DNA of 64,000 bases from Ananas comosus. Its lineage: Eukaryota; Streptophyta; Magnoliopsida; Poales; Bromeliaceae. The position numbers and the translations under genes are program-made. The DNA lies in NCBI RefSeq assembly GCF_001540865.1, contig NC_033628.1, forward strand, positions 2,517,449 through 2,581,448. The letters run 5' to 3'. Shown here one piece after another: positions 23,301 to 38,498 of the stretch; the first letter of the stretch is position 1, and the number at the start of each line of letters is the position of its first letter. Under the pieces are notes generated by a model, which was given only the letters and a program-made list of their open reading frames with translations, searched no databases and had not been told where the DNA came from.

Positions 23301-26300
23301 CCTCAGGATGCTATGTTGTGTATATATGAATTTGTATGGTCATGTGTTTGTGCATTAATGCATGCTTATTATGAGTACAATGATACATTACACACATATA
23401 TCACGAAGGTTCAAAGTAGTTTGAATTATGACATAAAACCATAGTTAGTTAATTCGGATTCGGCAAAAATTCGGTACGGTATAATTCGGATAAAATTCGT
23501 CTTTTAATTTTTTAATTCATTGAAAAATACGGCTAAAAACTGGATTCGGCAATTATTCGGATACATGATTTATACGAATATTATACGTTCACCAATTAAA
23601 AATTTGGGATAAAAAATTTGGCTATATAATAAATATTAAATATATTTAANTACGGTTTCCACCTCCCCCGACGCCGTCCGTTTTCGCCCAAAAAAAAGGC
23701 CCGCGAGTCGGCGACGCTCGTCGTCCTCCTCCTCCGCCGCTGCCCTGGCCGGCGCCGGGAGAAAGAGGGCCGCGGCTACAGTTCCCATAGTCCCATCTCG
23801 CCCGACGCCGTCTGCTATGCCGCGTGCTGTCCGCGGAAAAAAAAAATGTCAACAGTAAAAATCGCGGCGTTGCGCGCAGCTTTGCAGGGAAAAGGATTTC
23901 GCGGTCCACGAAGCTGTGACAGCCTCGTGGATATAATGAGAGGGAGGTCCACCATGGACCTCCCTCTCATGCGTCCACGAGGCCGAAGTGGCCTCGTGGA
24001 CCGCGCGCGAAATGCACTGCCTCGTCCGCTCCAACGCCGCGCCATTTCCAATTTTCCATCCATGGTTTCCGCGAACGGCCTCGGGCAAGATGGGATCCGC
24101 CGCGCGTTCCTCTTGCTCCTGGCGCCTGCCAGGGCGGCGGAGGAGGACGACGACACGGATGAGTTCGGCAACGAGAGCGGCGACGACGCAAGCGCGAGTG
24201 CCCTTTTTTTGGGCGAATCATTTGCGAACTGCGAATAATTCGCCGATAATTATTTTTGACGAAAAAAACGCGTTTTTTTCCCGAATTTTTTGAAAAAATA
24301 CGGATTCGGCTGTTTAATTCATTTCTTCAAAAATTCGCGAATTATTCCCGAATTAACTAACCATGCATAAAACAGCTATAGTTTAACTGTTTATAATTGA
24401 TTCGCTGGTGTCACATAGTAGGTAAATTAGAAGGTTGAATAGTGCACAAGTGATTTGATAGTTGTTCGTTGTAGATCTTGAATACAAATTTGTACAGCAG
24501 AGTTTATCATATATAATGACATTATACTACAGTAATAGATATGGAAACAATAATGGAAACTCCATAGTAGAAACTCTCTTGGTCTAAATTGCCAAACTGA
24601 TCCAATGTGACCTTTCATTTCTTTTCTGAATTAATCCTCAGAATTTGATGATTTATGGTAGCTAATCTCTGCTTTAATGCTTTCTCGTTGTATCTTTAAG
24701 TACTTCCCAACTGTTCTTGTCAATTATGTATTGATTTGGGCGTGCGGCAATAATCTAAGATGCATACCTATTTGCAAAGTATTTATAGTATGTAATGATG
24801 GAAATACGTGCAGAATAGCCTGATTCAAGAAGGAAAAGAGATGGCATCTATATTGTACACATATCGCAGCTGCGTTAAAGCTCTTCCACAGGTTATATAT
24901 CGTATACTTATTTTCTTTTAGTTGCCCTATGATGATTATCATTGCTTATTGTCGTCAAGTTACACATTAACATTATTTTTTTCATGACTTTCATCATAAC
25001 CAGTTCGAGTAATTCTTGTTCTCCTGCTAGTTGTGTGTTAGGTGAATCTTGTTGGTTGAGGAATCATTAACAGAAAGTATTACCTCTTATAAGAGTTTTG
25101 GTCCGCTAGTTCCAAGTATATGTTCAATTGACTTTTTGCTTGGAGAAGTTAATCCAATACTTTGGAAGTAGCGAACAAGAACTTTACCATGTTTTCATGC
25201 ATGTCGTTACTTGTCCTCCCTTTTCATTGAAACTTTTGCATAGATTTAGGTCAATTTTGTTGCAGCTCATATTGTTAGGTGCTCATGGTTTCTGGGCTTT
25301 TTCTGCTTTATTTTCCTATGAGAGAGATTGTTCTATTTGAATTGACAGGCTGATACATTTATCTTACCAATTAGAAGTCTCTAGGCAAGCATTTTCATAA
25401 TTCACTTTAATTTGCACCTGAAATACTGTATCTTAGAAGTAACCAGCGGTGTTACATGATGCCATATGTTATAAGAATCTTCATTTTCGTTGTGGGTGTT
25501 GGCTGAAATTCAGCATGCTTTTTGATTGAGTTGCAAACTTCTATAATCTCTTCTGTTATTTCTTGAAATATTTTTCGATTCATAGTTGTCTCTAACTCTC
25601 TATGAAACTGTTGTTCAACTAACTTGGCCTAATAATGGTGGCAAAAAACTAATTGTGTGCAAATAAGATTTTAAATTTCAAATGTCTCTTAAATAAGTTG
25701 TTCAGCCTTAATTTTCCGCAGGAGACAATTCTATGTCTGATAAGTACATGAATTATGCCTTTTGATTATCAAACTTGCAATGCAGCTGCCTGATTCCATG
25801 AAGCATAGCCAAGCAGACTTATACCTGGAGACCTATCAAGTTCTGGACTTGGAGATGAGTCGTTTGCGTGAAATCCAGAGATGGCAAGCATCTGCTGCTT
25901 CTAAAGTATATCCATTTGTGCCAACTTTTTGTTAGCTTTAACTTGTTTGAATTCCATCTGAACTGCCTAGTTTTACTAAGCATATATGCTGCAATCATTT
26001 GCAGTACTATCTTGCACTATATCCTATATATTAACCGGCAGTTTGTCATCTATGCCCATCCTCTTATATTGCAGTAAAATTTTTTAGTTTTGTTAGTGGT
26101 ATTGAATAATTCTTGTGTTTTGAGCACCATGAAATATCTGATATTTCTATTTATGTGATAGCAGATTTTCTGCTAAGCTTTTCTGGCTGCTGTTCCTTCT
26201 AGACTGCTTGATCATTGAATTATTACACAAACTCTGTAGCATCAATGTGTGTGTGTAATAAGCTAGGATAGATACAAATCATTGCAAGACCATGTTTAAT

Positions 26301-29300
26301 GTTCTTCTTTTTTCTTCTTTTCTATTGAACACCTAGATGTGGTTAAAAATCACGATTTCAGTTTCACGTGTCCCAGTCCTTTCTTATCTTCTAATCCGCA
26401 CAAGAAACTTTGTAAGCTATTCAGAGGCATAGAACAATTTGTTGCCTTCTGTGGTGCCTGAAAGTATCTGAGATCTTTGGATTTCTTTCTGTCCAGAAAT
26501 GGTTAGATTGGACTGCAACACAGTATCTTGATTCTATAAGTTCATCATATTTACCACCTGATACTACAGTTTTCTGCTTTGTTTTGCATGAGAGATAATA
26601 CTTGTGAGTAGCAACCATTGAAGCATAGCAAGAATATTTTTAATATGCAAGTGAGAGGTAAAATGTCAATTGCACGACTTATTTACAATGCGATTATTGC
26701 TAGATGCATAGTAATTACAATCATGAAACATTACCAATTTTTTGAACTAGTGAATAATTTTGTTTAAAGTTTTGATTTGTGCTACATAATCAAATTATGA
26801 CAGGATAGCTTTTTAGTTGGGTCAGTTGCTTAGGTCTTACAAACAACAGTATAAAATATGTATAGTCAGATGATGCGGCAAAATCTGATATTAGCTTTGA
26901 CTGCAGTATAATTTAGGCTTTTGACCAGAGAACCTATTTGGTGTTCTTATGCAGCACATAGTGGATTTATGATACAAGTTATCATGAATGCTCTTAAAGA
27001 GCTATTCAATCACCTTTATGTGTGAGTTGTGTAACTGCATGCTATTTTAAATTTATTCAGTTTCTTGTTATGTAGGATTAAACATTTCAATAGATGCTTA
27101 CTACAAATTGCATTTGATGCAGCTGGCAGCTGACATGCAGAGATTTTCTAGGCCTGAGAGACTGATAAATGGACCCACCATAACTCATTTTTGGTTTGTT
27201 TTCACTCGGAACCTTTCCAGTTTAGTATATTCATTATAGGTCTTGAATCATTGAACATTATTGATTTCTAACTTTATATTTTAGAAAACTAGGATAAAAG
27301 AAATGATGTTGCTACTAGATAAATGGCCATAGAGATAGTCCTGTTTTCTGTTAATTTTGTAAATCTTGATCTTGGAGAATCTTGAGACATGTAGCGGACG
27401 TTTGTGCTTTTCTTTATGTATTCATGGTAAATAATTTATTCTTGGATTATTATGAAGAATGCATGTATTGAACTCTGCTTTTCGCTGTTCTGGAGAGTCC
27501 TAGCAGACCTTTGAGGCCTTATAGCGAAACTGCTTTGGATACATTTCAGAAATTTTGGAAGCAATTATGTTAATGATGTCACTGATTAATTATCGCTGTT
27601 TATTTCTGTTCTTTGCCTCTTAGTAATAAAAAAATTATGTTGGTTCTTTTTTTTTTTTAATACTTTTCACAGGTCACAGCACACCTGGGATTAGCTGTCT
27701 ATGTGAACAAGACTTAATTGTTTAGATGCCTTAATTTTACTGATTTCTATTATTTTCATATTGGATGGATTTCTTTGTTTCGGTTAACAATTGTAGTTCT
27801 AAAGAGTAATCTGTAGTTAGATCTGTTCACACGTATTTTGATGTTTATCTCATATCTCATTTTGCTTTAATACTGGGTTGTATTGTTAGTACATAAAAAG
27901 TGATTTTTCTTTTCATCAGGTCGATGTTGAAATTGCTTGATGTTTTACTACAACTTGATCATCTCAAAAATGCCAAGGCAAGCATTCCTAATGACTTTTC
28001 ATGGTATAAGAGGTATAGTTGCCAACCATTTATCAGACTAAAATCTCATCTTTTTGGATGATCGAATGATGTAGACAGAATTCCTGTTCGATATGACCTA
28101 GAGAGTTGAGTAATTACTTGTTTTAGGTCTCCATCTTTACAGGACATTTACTCAAGTAAGCGCCCAGTGGCAGGACATAGATTCAATGAGAGAAGAGTTG
28201 GACGATCTGCAGGTACCTAGTTATATTCCCTTTTCTTAGTTGACCACAAATTTTTTATATCTTTAAGATTCTTCAGCAGTTGAGATGGCTGATTTTTCTT
28301 TCTATATAGCTATACATTCTATGTGAAACTTATTAGTCTTTCTTCTGGATTTGCAGATTTTTTTAAGCACAAGATGGGCTATTTTACTTAATTTGCATGC
28401 CGAAATGTTTCGTGCAAACACGTATCCTATCTTTTAGATTTATTTCACTTGTGCTGTCATCGATCCTTAGGGCATGTCAAGCCGCATTTCCTTCTCTTTT
28501 GCTGTTGTATCTGAAGACAACATCTGATTGAGTCATTTCTTGCTAAGGTAATGGTCAGCTCCTCAAATGGTCAGCTGCAGTATACAATTTCTAATATGCA
28601 GCATGCACCCATATATGCAATAGCATGCCTGAAAGCAGCCCTTCACTCCCAACGAATTGAATATGCATGTACCGTATTTGCATCTGCAATTCTGCATATG
28701 AACCTACTGCCACATAGGCGCTATGCATACCTCTTCCAACTGTATACTGTAGTACTTGGAGTATATGTTAGCTTATATATTCAGATCCCCGCAGAATCGC
28801 CTGATTTCCAGTTGTTAAGATTTTTGCTAGGCACATATCAGCATCTGTATGGTCAAAGTTCATTAATATGTTTTAGCAAATCTTCATAAAATAATAAAAA
28901 TTCTTCTTGCAATGCCTATATTGAGGAGTATTTGTTCTACTCACTGCATGTTTTCACAGGAGTGAAAATTTTTTTTGTTTAAACGAACACATGTACAATG
29001 TTTATAGACTTTGCAACCTTTTGCTCTTTCTTCATACTTTTTTTAAAGCTTTGTAGCATTTTGCATATACATTCTTATTGGTGGAATTCATACATATCTA
29101 GTCTTCTGTCACTTGTGTACATTTAATGTTCATGATTAGAAGTAGAAGCATCTCATCTTTTTTCTTTCTAAATGTTTCCCAAATCTACTTACTTGTGGAG
29201 CTAAGGTATGAGAAAGGATAAGATTAATACTTTTTTTTTGTTTCCTTTTTGTTAATTCATTTGTGGCCACTGTAGTTTTTTTTTTTTGCCTTTTTTTCCT

Positions 29301-32300
29301 TAAAAAATCTAACCTATCTTGGATTAGAAATGTATATCAGTATTTGTAATTTCTATAAAGCTGCCGATGTCTGTAGCTTGCCACATTGTTGTATTGCTAT
29401 TTAACCACATGGATTTTTCATAGTAGTTATATTTCAGCAATATTGATATCTCTCTTGTTCCATTTGAGTGAATGCTTCTCATTGACTTTTATTGAAGATT
29501 TTATGGTTCCTTAACCAAAGTACAGTGTGGAAGACATTCTGCAAGTTCTTATAGTATTTTGTGTGGAGTCGTTGGAGCTGGATTTTGCACTTCTTTTTCT
29601 GGAGCGTCACACCCTACTTCGTGTATTACCTGTTCTTGTGGTTCTAGCAACCTCGTCTGAGAAAGAGAGCGAGTCACTATATAAGAGAGTCAAAATTAAC
29701 CGCCTTCTGAACATATTTAAGGTTTGGCCGTGTTTTTGTGCACTCTAGTCTACATCTTTTTTATGGTCAAGGTATGTATTTTATTGAATAAATTTTAAAC
29801 ATTCTATATTATCTATCTTCATCTTTCTTTGGCAGAATGATCCTGTCATTCCTGCATTTCCAGATCTTCATCTTTCACCTGCTGCAATGTTAAAGGAGTT
29901 GTCAACTTATTTCCAGAGTTTTGCAAGCCAAACTCGTTTACTAACTCTTCCAGCACCGCATGAAATTCCTCCCCGGGAGCTTCAAGAATATCCTACCCAC
30001 CACTAACTGATAATTTTCCCTCATTTAAAAATTCTAGTTTTTGACTGCTAATAATTTGTAGATACATTGTAATGTTCTTCATTCCCTGGTCAGTTGAACT
30101 AGCTAGTAGCTATTTGGTTTTTGACACACTGTTGTGCAGACAAAAATAACTGCAGTCCTAGATGGGGTTGGGGTTGGGGGTTTATGGGATGGGGGGTAAT
30201 ATTAATATGGAGGGTTTTGAGGCTTTTTGTTCCGTAGCAATTGCTTTGAGATTTAGTTTGGTTATGAGTTGTTTTACCAGTGATACTTCAGTTATTCTTT
30301 CTGTCTTGACGGCATTACGACTATTAAGGGAAATAAATTACCTTTGGATTATATGCTCAGTTATGGCATTTAAAAACTTTGCCGCATACTAGTTTTTAGG
30401 TGAAATGTGCCATCAATAGTGATGTACTGTTGCTTGTCCTTATGAGACTGCAGAGTAATAGGTGTTTCCTCCTGCACGCTTTCTTCAGACAAAGATCTTC
30501 TCATCATGATCATAATTCACAGTTACCAATATCAATATTTTTATTGTTTTCACAAACAGTGGTGCTCCAGCTCTAATTTACACAACCTCTAGGTAGAGAT
30601 TATACTGGCTAGCTTGAATGTAAGCACTAAATGGTGTTTTTTTTTTAAAAAAAATTCAGTTCTGAGGGACTCTTGTGAAGCAGATAGGAAAGTTACTTGA
30701 TATTAGATATAAAGCAGGGACTCTTGTGAAGCAGATAAGAAGGTGCTTGATTATTAGATATAAAGCGAAAAATAATTGACAGACTGATTTAATAGTTGAA
30801 ACAGTAAGTATAATTAGGTATCTTCATTTGCTATTACATCACAAACCCTTTCTAGCATGTATTTACCTTGGGTTGGAGGAATGAACAAAGATAGTACCAT
30901 AACAGTCTCCAACTTCTATAAGATGGACAGTTTTTGAAGAATTATTAACAAAATATCTCTTTTAACTTTAAAACTACGCAAGAATGTGATTATGCAATTT
31001 ACGTGCAGCATATTATAATGTCGTCATGGATCTCTGTCCATTAAATGTTCCTTTTGGATGATTTTGGCTACTATCTGTTTATCGCTGTTTTATTTTTTTT
31101 GAGCTACTGTGCGCATTAAAAATTGAATCTTATGTTTATAATGGATCATTGTACATTATATGTATTATAACCATTTGATTAAGGATAGCGGGAATTAGCT
31201 GTAATCGTTACATTTGATCTGTTTTACAAGTTTAAAGAGTTATGCTATTTGTTTTCTTTCATGTACCTTAACTGATTCACTTACCAAAGGCACTATTTAA
31301 TTGTAAACCATATGGGGACTATTAGAGCAGAGCATGATGACTTCTCTATCCGCTTTGCTTCTGCTATGAATCAGGTGACTGCTATATCTTTCCGTCTCTT
31401 AAATTTACACAGTTTATGGCCGTCAGTGCTTTTGATTATTAATTTATTATTCTATTATCACTTGAATAGCTCGTAACTTGTCCAGTTATTAATTGATTTT
31501 TATCTGTCAAAAAATCCTTTCCAATGTAGTGAATGAATCTGATACTAGTGCCATAATTTTGGCAATAAATTCCTGAATTAAGCAATCAACAGTTAGACGT
31601 TTGTGCAGTTATTTGGAGGGTTGGAGTAGGTTACATTCTGAAATACAGTGCAGAGAGTATGTGCAGAGTTTCTGACAAAAGAAATATCATTTCTAGTTAT
31701 ATTTCAAATTAGTTTAGCTATACTCTCCATCATTGAGATGCTTAAATTATTTCTCCTGTACAGGTTATAATACTGAAGTCAACGGATGGCACAGATACAG
31801 AGTGGTCCAGAGAAGTTAAAGGAAACATGTATGACATGGTTGTTGAAGGCTTTCAGCTTCTTAGTAGATGGACTGGTAAGATTTGGGAGCAATGTGCTTG
31901 GAAATATTCACGTCCTTGTAAAGAACCACCTTCTTCAGATTCCCAACAGAATGCTACAACGTTCTTCGACTATGAAAAGGTTTTTGTCTCCTCTCTGGTG
32001 CTTTTTAAGTGAAATTCACCACATTAGTCTTTGGAAGAATATAAAATAGGGGAGTAATCCTATAATTCTTGCTATAGTAAAGCCTGTCTCTAATAAAATA
32101 GATAGTCAAACATTTCAGTTATGACCTACAGGTTCAAATATTGCTCAATCTCATATCTCAAGGTCTAACTTTATTAACTAGTGAGACACATAATTTTAAT
32201 AAAAAAATCATCCAGTTGATAAAATTAGTATAATTTTGAAGTTACATACTTTTGTTCAATTGTACCTTGAGAATCACATAGGAGACTCTTGCTCCAGGAA

Positions 32301-35300
32301 TCTAACCATATCTTAAGTTTGTACTTTACTTTTGAAAGCAGATCAACTCTTTTCTATTCTCTATCACAAATTTTATGAAGTATTAATATTATGTATCATG
32401 TGGACTTGCATCATGGGGAGTTTGAATTCCCCTAAGTGGCCCTCTCTTTCATTACATATTCACATTCGAAGCATTCAAATGCATTAATTGTGGAGCAAAA
32501 GAGTTTGCTAAGAAATTTTAAATATTTTGATTGAAAGCTGGAATAAACAGACTTTTAAGTTGTGCCATTGGCACGGGAGTTGCACCTTGCGTACATTATA
32601 TCGACATGTTATGGCATGTTTGACATGGAGACACCATGTTCTTATTTGTAACAGTTCTTAAGCATCGTGTTTATATTGTGCCATAGAATATTGTAATTTT
32701 CTTTCTCCAGTTATGCCAACTGTTATGTCTGTCAACAATTTTCATGTAGGTGGTTCGTTATAACTATACGGCAGAAGAAAGAAGAGCACTACTAGAACTT
32801 GTTAGTTACATAAAAAGTATTGGGTTGATGATGCAATGCTGTGACACATTAGTTGCAGATGCTTTGTGGGAAACAATACATGCAGAGGTGCAGGATTTTG
32901 TACAGGATAAACTTGATACAATGCTGCGAACAACATTCCGGAAAAAGAAAGATCTATCTAGGTAAACTATACATCTCATGTATAGTTATCGATGAATTTC
33001 CCAGTCATTGCGCTGCTATATGGAATTTAGGGCTGTTTTCTTACAAACAGAAAATTTATAAAGAGTCGAGGCTATAAATTTTCCTGTATTTTCTTAGCAA
33101 GGTAAACTGTACATCTCAGATAAGTTTAGGCATAAAATTTCTCTGCCGCTGCTTTGTGATATGGAATCTTTGAAGTTCTAGTGCTGCACTGTTACAAACA
33201 GACAATTTATAAAGAATTGAGGCTATTAGCTATGCTGTTCTTTTTTTGCTCACCTTAATCAAGATTTTTGTGTGCTGCCTTATCGTCGATTGCTTAATAC
33301 TGACAATTACCCTGTCTTACCCTGGTCATGAGTAATTTGGTATAATGCAGCAAGTATTTTGCTACTGTTTACTGATTTTCAATGTGTGAATTTCATAATA
33401 TTTGAGACATCCTCTGTCTGTTTTCTGCTAGGCATGTATATTATTCAGTTCTATTTCCTATCCTCTGAATAAGACTATGCCTTCCAACTTTCTAATTATA
33501 AATTTTATCATTTGGCCAACTGCAGGGATTATCTATATATTTTGCTTTGTTGCACAATGGAAGAATTGCTATATTGATAACGAAATGAACTTAAAGAGCA
33601 TAAATACCATGAATGCACTATGGTTCTACTAATTCTCATCATTTCTGTCAGGGAGATGATGGGTATACTACTAATAGAAAGGCTCTCTATTTACTAACAA
33701 GTGTTCTTCCTACGTTCCCTTTGTCTGACACGGACCAATAGAGGAGCTACTGTCGAACTTAGGATGAGTTATACATGCAAAGAGGAGGGGGAGGTTTTTG
33801 GCATGGACTGATGCAAAACAATTTTCTTTTGATGGTTCCAGGATTCTCTCTGATATGCGAACCTTATCAGCTGATTGGATGGCTAATACTAGCAAGGCAG
33901 TGCCTGAGCTGCATTCAATGCATCAAGAAAACGAGGACACGAGACAAAACACATTTTACCCGAGGCCAGTTGCTCCAACAGCAGCCCAGGTCTAGTTAAA
34001 TTTCTTGCTCTTTATGATACATGGGGAGAAAAATGTTCCATCCCAGAGTTTACATATTTTGTGCTAGAGAAAAAATATGTAAAACTAATGTGACAATTGA
34101 CTGGAATTCCAGCTTTATCTGGCAATTGTTCTAAACTTAATTTGGTTTGCATGGTGGAAGTTCCTATTTTTTGATGATCTTGCACTGGGAATCTACTGAT
34201 TGATTTCTTATAGTAATCAATAGAACTTTTAAAGATCCATTAGTGCTGTTTTCGTTTTGCAGGTGCATTGCTTGCAATTTCTTATTTGTGAACTTGTATC
34301 TGGTGGTAATCTACGAAAACCTGGAGGACTATTTGGAAATAGTGGTTCTGGAATTTCAGTTGAAGATCTCAAGCAACTGGAGACCTTTTTCTACAAGCTC
34401 AGCTTTTTCCTGCATATTTTGGATTATACTGGTACTAATCACACTACACATAGAACAATGTTGCTTATATGATGCATATGATTATCTACTTAAACACAAA
34501 TATAAAATTTAATATATAGAATTTCATTGACTTCTTTTGATAACTCTTTTGTGTATAAATTATCATTCTTTAAATAATTTAGCTAAAATTTTCACTTACA
34601 AAATATCACAATGTCGTATGCTATATCTAGTAGATCACTGAAAGTTCCATATTTCCTTGCTTACATTGTTAAGGAAGTAGGGGTTTGGAGCTGCCATGTG
34701 TTGTGCTGGTGTGCTATTTGTGGAGTCATGTGGCACTTGAAATGACTGTTGTACATTATGTACCAGTAGTTGAGTTGCATCTTTCTGTGCCACGATAAAA
34801 GCAAACCTATATTTTAAGCACTTGATAAGCTGTTCTGTGGCCTTCGTTTTGCTTTTGTATTTTTTGGAAGTTGGAGCTTTAGTTAATCACTTCGGTGCCT
34901 TATTACCCTTGCTGTAACAGTTTGTTTAATTTTACGCAATTTAGATGGTGAACTTTTATCTATGTTTCAGCATTACTTTCTGTGCACATTTTTTGGAAAT
35001 AAGTTTGAAAGTCATTATATAATTGAATAGTTCTTCTCATTTCTATTGAAATTGCTAGTCTTCTTTTTTTCTTTCCAAAAAGCTATTGACCAGAATTTGA
35101 TGTCTGGTGCTTGCAGCCACAATTGGTTCATTAGCCGACCTTGGATTTCTGTGGTTTAGAGAATTCTATTTGGAATCTTCTCATGTTATTCAGGTACAAC
35201 CACTCAAATTTGACAAACAGTGCTTCTTAACTGGCTTATTTGCCTGCTTGTTCAGTACTAAATTGTTTTAAATGCTTTAAGTATGTTTGCCTGCTTTCTA

Positions 35301-38300
35301 AACTTATTTTTAACATGCCATCTAGGATTTTCTTAGAGTAGATTGGCTGCAACTTCAATTATATTAACTATTATCTATTTTGCTTTAGTTTCCAATTGAG
35401 TGCTCCCTTCCCTGGATGCTGGTGGATCATGTAATTGAATCCCAAGATGCTGGACTAATAGAAAGCATTCTGATGCCATTTGATATCTACAATGATTCTG
35501 CTCAACATGCGTTAACTGTGCTGAAACAGCGATTTCTTTATGATGAAATTGAAGCTGAGGTATGATAAATCATAAATTTATTTCAAAATCATGATGATCT
35601 AGTTTTATATACAAACTTCTTTTCAGTAACTGCTAGTAGCTATTTACGAGTATAGTGTTGGGTTAGAAAGCATGTCATCTTAGATAGAAATGTAAAATGG
35701 CATGAAAAAATAGATCCTTCTGTTTGCGATATCTTTGTAATTGTTGCTTTTGATAGTAATCTTGAAGGATCATGCTACTGCAAACAACACTACCTTCAGG
35801 TCAAGAAAATTTACTAATTCATCAGATTTTGGTTTTCTGGGTGTGTTGAACATTGTCTTTTACTTTTATTTTGTACAACTTTTTTTGTTGGGCCTGATGA
35901 GTTTGGAGGATAGTTAGTAAAACGATGATTGATGTTGGAAGTGGAAATGCTTTTAGTTTCCTGTTGTACCTCTGGCCCTGGTTCACATCATTAATTATTT
36001 GTCAATCAAAGGAATGCACAGCCCCATGCCACAGCATGGCAATCCTTGAATGGAATAAGCTGTCAACAGTTTTTTGTTGCCTTTTGATTCAAACCTTGAG
36101 TTAAATGGTTAGAGTTGTGCACTCTTTTTTTTTTTTTTTTAACGGGAGTTTCCTGTTTGCTATCCAATAGTCTGGCCATCTTCCATAGCTTTCCTTCCTT
36201 TCTTTATTGAAGCGAGGCTTTCGCTTTGCTTGTAGTCTTTGATTTCAGTGATGTATGCTTTGCTTGCTCACTGGAATGGAGTTGCCCCCGGGGCCCAAAA
36301 AGGGGAAATTTTTTTTACCATAAATACATCATTATATTATCCTCGCATACATTTTTGTCCTTATGTTGCTTATCTCATCCAGCTGCCTCATTAAAGGAAG
36401 GAAAGTTCAATCTTATTATGGTTTACTAGGTTGACTGGCCTAGATTTCATCTACATCTATTACAATCTTATTTGATAATTTTAATTTGGCTTGTTCTCAT
36501 GTAATTTTCCTTGTAAAGAAATTTTCTTCTTTACACACATATCACTTTCTATTGTAGCTCTTATATTTTATTGACATATATGTGAAACATGATGCATATT
36601 CTTACAACTATGTGTTTTACGTGTTTTATAGGTTGATCTTTGTTTCGATCAGCTTGTTTATAAGCTTAATGAGATCATCTTTTCACATTATAAGAGCTAT
36701 GCAGCCAGGTAGAGTAAAGTTGTCCCTTTTTTATTTTTTTTAGTTTTCAGTTTTGCTCACTGTTGTACTGAGTGCTTTTCAGAACGCTTTTTGCAGTGCA
36801 TTACTTGATAGATCATTTATCTCTGCATGTGATGATGGTGAAAAGTACTTTGTTAAACATGTGCGATTTGATGGGATTTTCAAGTTGAGGAGAGTAAAGG
36901 TATGAGTTATTGTTTTACAACTAGTGTCGGACTTGCTATAAGATAAGCCTTTTTTTTTCATTGCAGCACTTCATCCTATGAGGTAATTTATATGATTTTT
37001 TTTTTGAATTTAACTATTTCATGTCTTATTAATAATAATTTATTTTTAAATTTTTTGACAGCATCTTGTAATATACTATCTCTGAAGACTTCTCAATATT
37101 ATGACTGCCATAACATCTTTTTTTCCCTTAAAATTGTCTTCCATTTTCTGTGATTTTTGTTGCTGGCCTAATATTTGTGTTAAATTTTCCAAATATATAT
37201 TTTCCACTATATCCATGGTTGTACATCTTAGTTATGGCATAGGCCATAGGGAGGTGCCCAGCAACTAATAGATAGTTCCCTTTTACTTGTGTCTTTCAAA
37301 GTTTCACGATAATTTGTTGAAGAACCAGAAAAAATGGCATGTGAAACCTTTGAAAATAATTGATTTTCTATCTTGAGTGAAGTCGATGAACTAACAGGTA
37401 TCACTTCATTTCAAAAGCATTTCATCTTTTAGCAAGTGTAGAAGATTACGTTTCATATATATCGCATGATCACATACACTTATAGCTTTCCTATTGTGCT
37501 TCTCATTTCCGGGATCTAATATTTGCCATAAATCAAAGATTTTATTCCTAGGGAACGGTAGTTAATGTAATAATAACTGCTTTATGGCTATAGAAGATTA
37601 CTAGTAGCAAAAATTAACTTTCTTACTAGCACGAGGATAATTCTTCTGTTTCTGAAGCATGCTGGTGTCCCTTGTTCAGCTATCTTTTGTAAGAACTTTC
37701 CCTCTTAACATATTCAAAACTTACATGAAAGAGAGGTGAGTATTACTCATCCATAAGGGCCAATTATAAGCATCTATTGTGACTTTATAAGCATCTATTG
37801 TGACAGATAATACTTGAATCCTTTCATTTTAAAAACATATGCATTGCCCTGTTGAAGGTTAAGGTTCTTATTTTGTTAACACCATATTTTATGTTCTAGT
37901 GCTCATTTAAAGATTTTCTTCTTCTGTTTGTAATTTTGCATTTTGTTTTCAGTAAAATTTTGTCTAGTCGGCCTTTTAGTGTTTAAAACTTCTCCTCCTA
38001 CCTATGTAAATTGCATTGTCGAAGAAAAAGTGATCAAATAGTGGCATTCTTAGATATGTCCATGTTATCTTGATGTAGATTTTTAAGGCTACTTTTTCTG
38101 TGCCAATCCTGTAAATTATAACTTAATTTTGCACTAAGTTATGCTCCTGTGGATGCTGGGGTATTTTAGTCCACAACTGTTTGCTTGTATGCTTCTTTAA
38201 AATTAAACTACAACTTTTCGCTGTTCTGATGCTATGAATACTTTCTTTTTTAATCTAACAATGTTACTTTAACATTTCTTTTTTAATCTAACAATATTAC

Positions 38301-38457
38301 TTTAACATATTTCTGTTTAGGTCTTGGGTAGGACTATTGATCTTAGAAGCTTGATTACACAAAGAATGAACAAGTTATTTCGAGAGAACATGGAATACTT
38401 GTTCGACCGTTTTGAGAATGCTGATCTTTGTAGTGTTGTGGTAAGAATATTTTTCTG

Positions 38458-38498
<41 letters not shown>

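Noticed and set aside
23846..24238. 130-codon ORF and overlapping ORFs in PIR intron 3
   Set aside because: Open in several frames on both strands because of the GC-rich foldback; no start context or homology.
36782..36796. Earlier acceptor for PIR exon 20
   Set aside because: Using the AG at 36781-36782 shifts the frame and leads to a stop; the acceptor at 36796 restores the conserved ALLDRSF.
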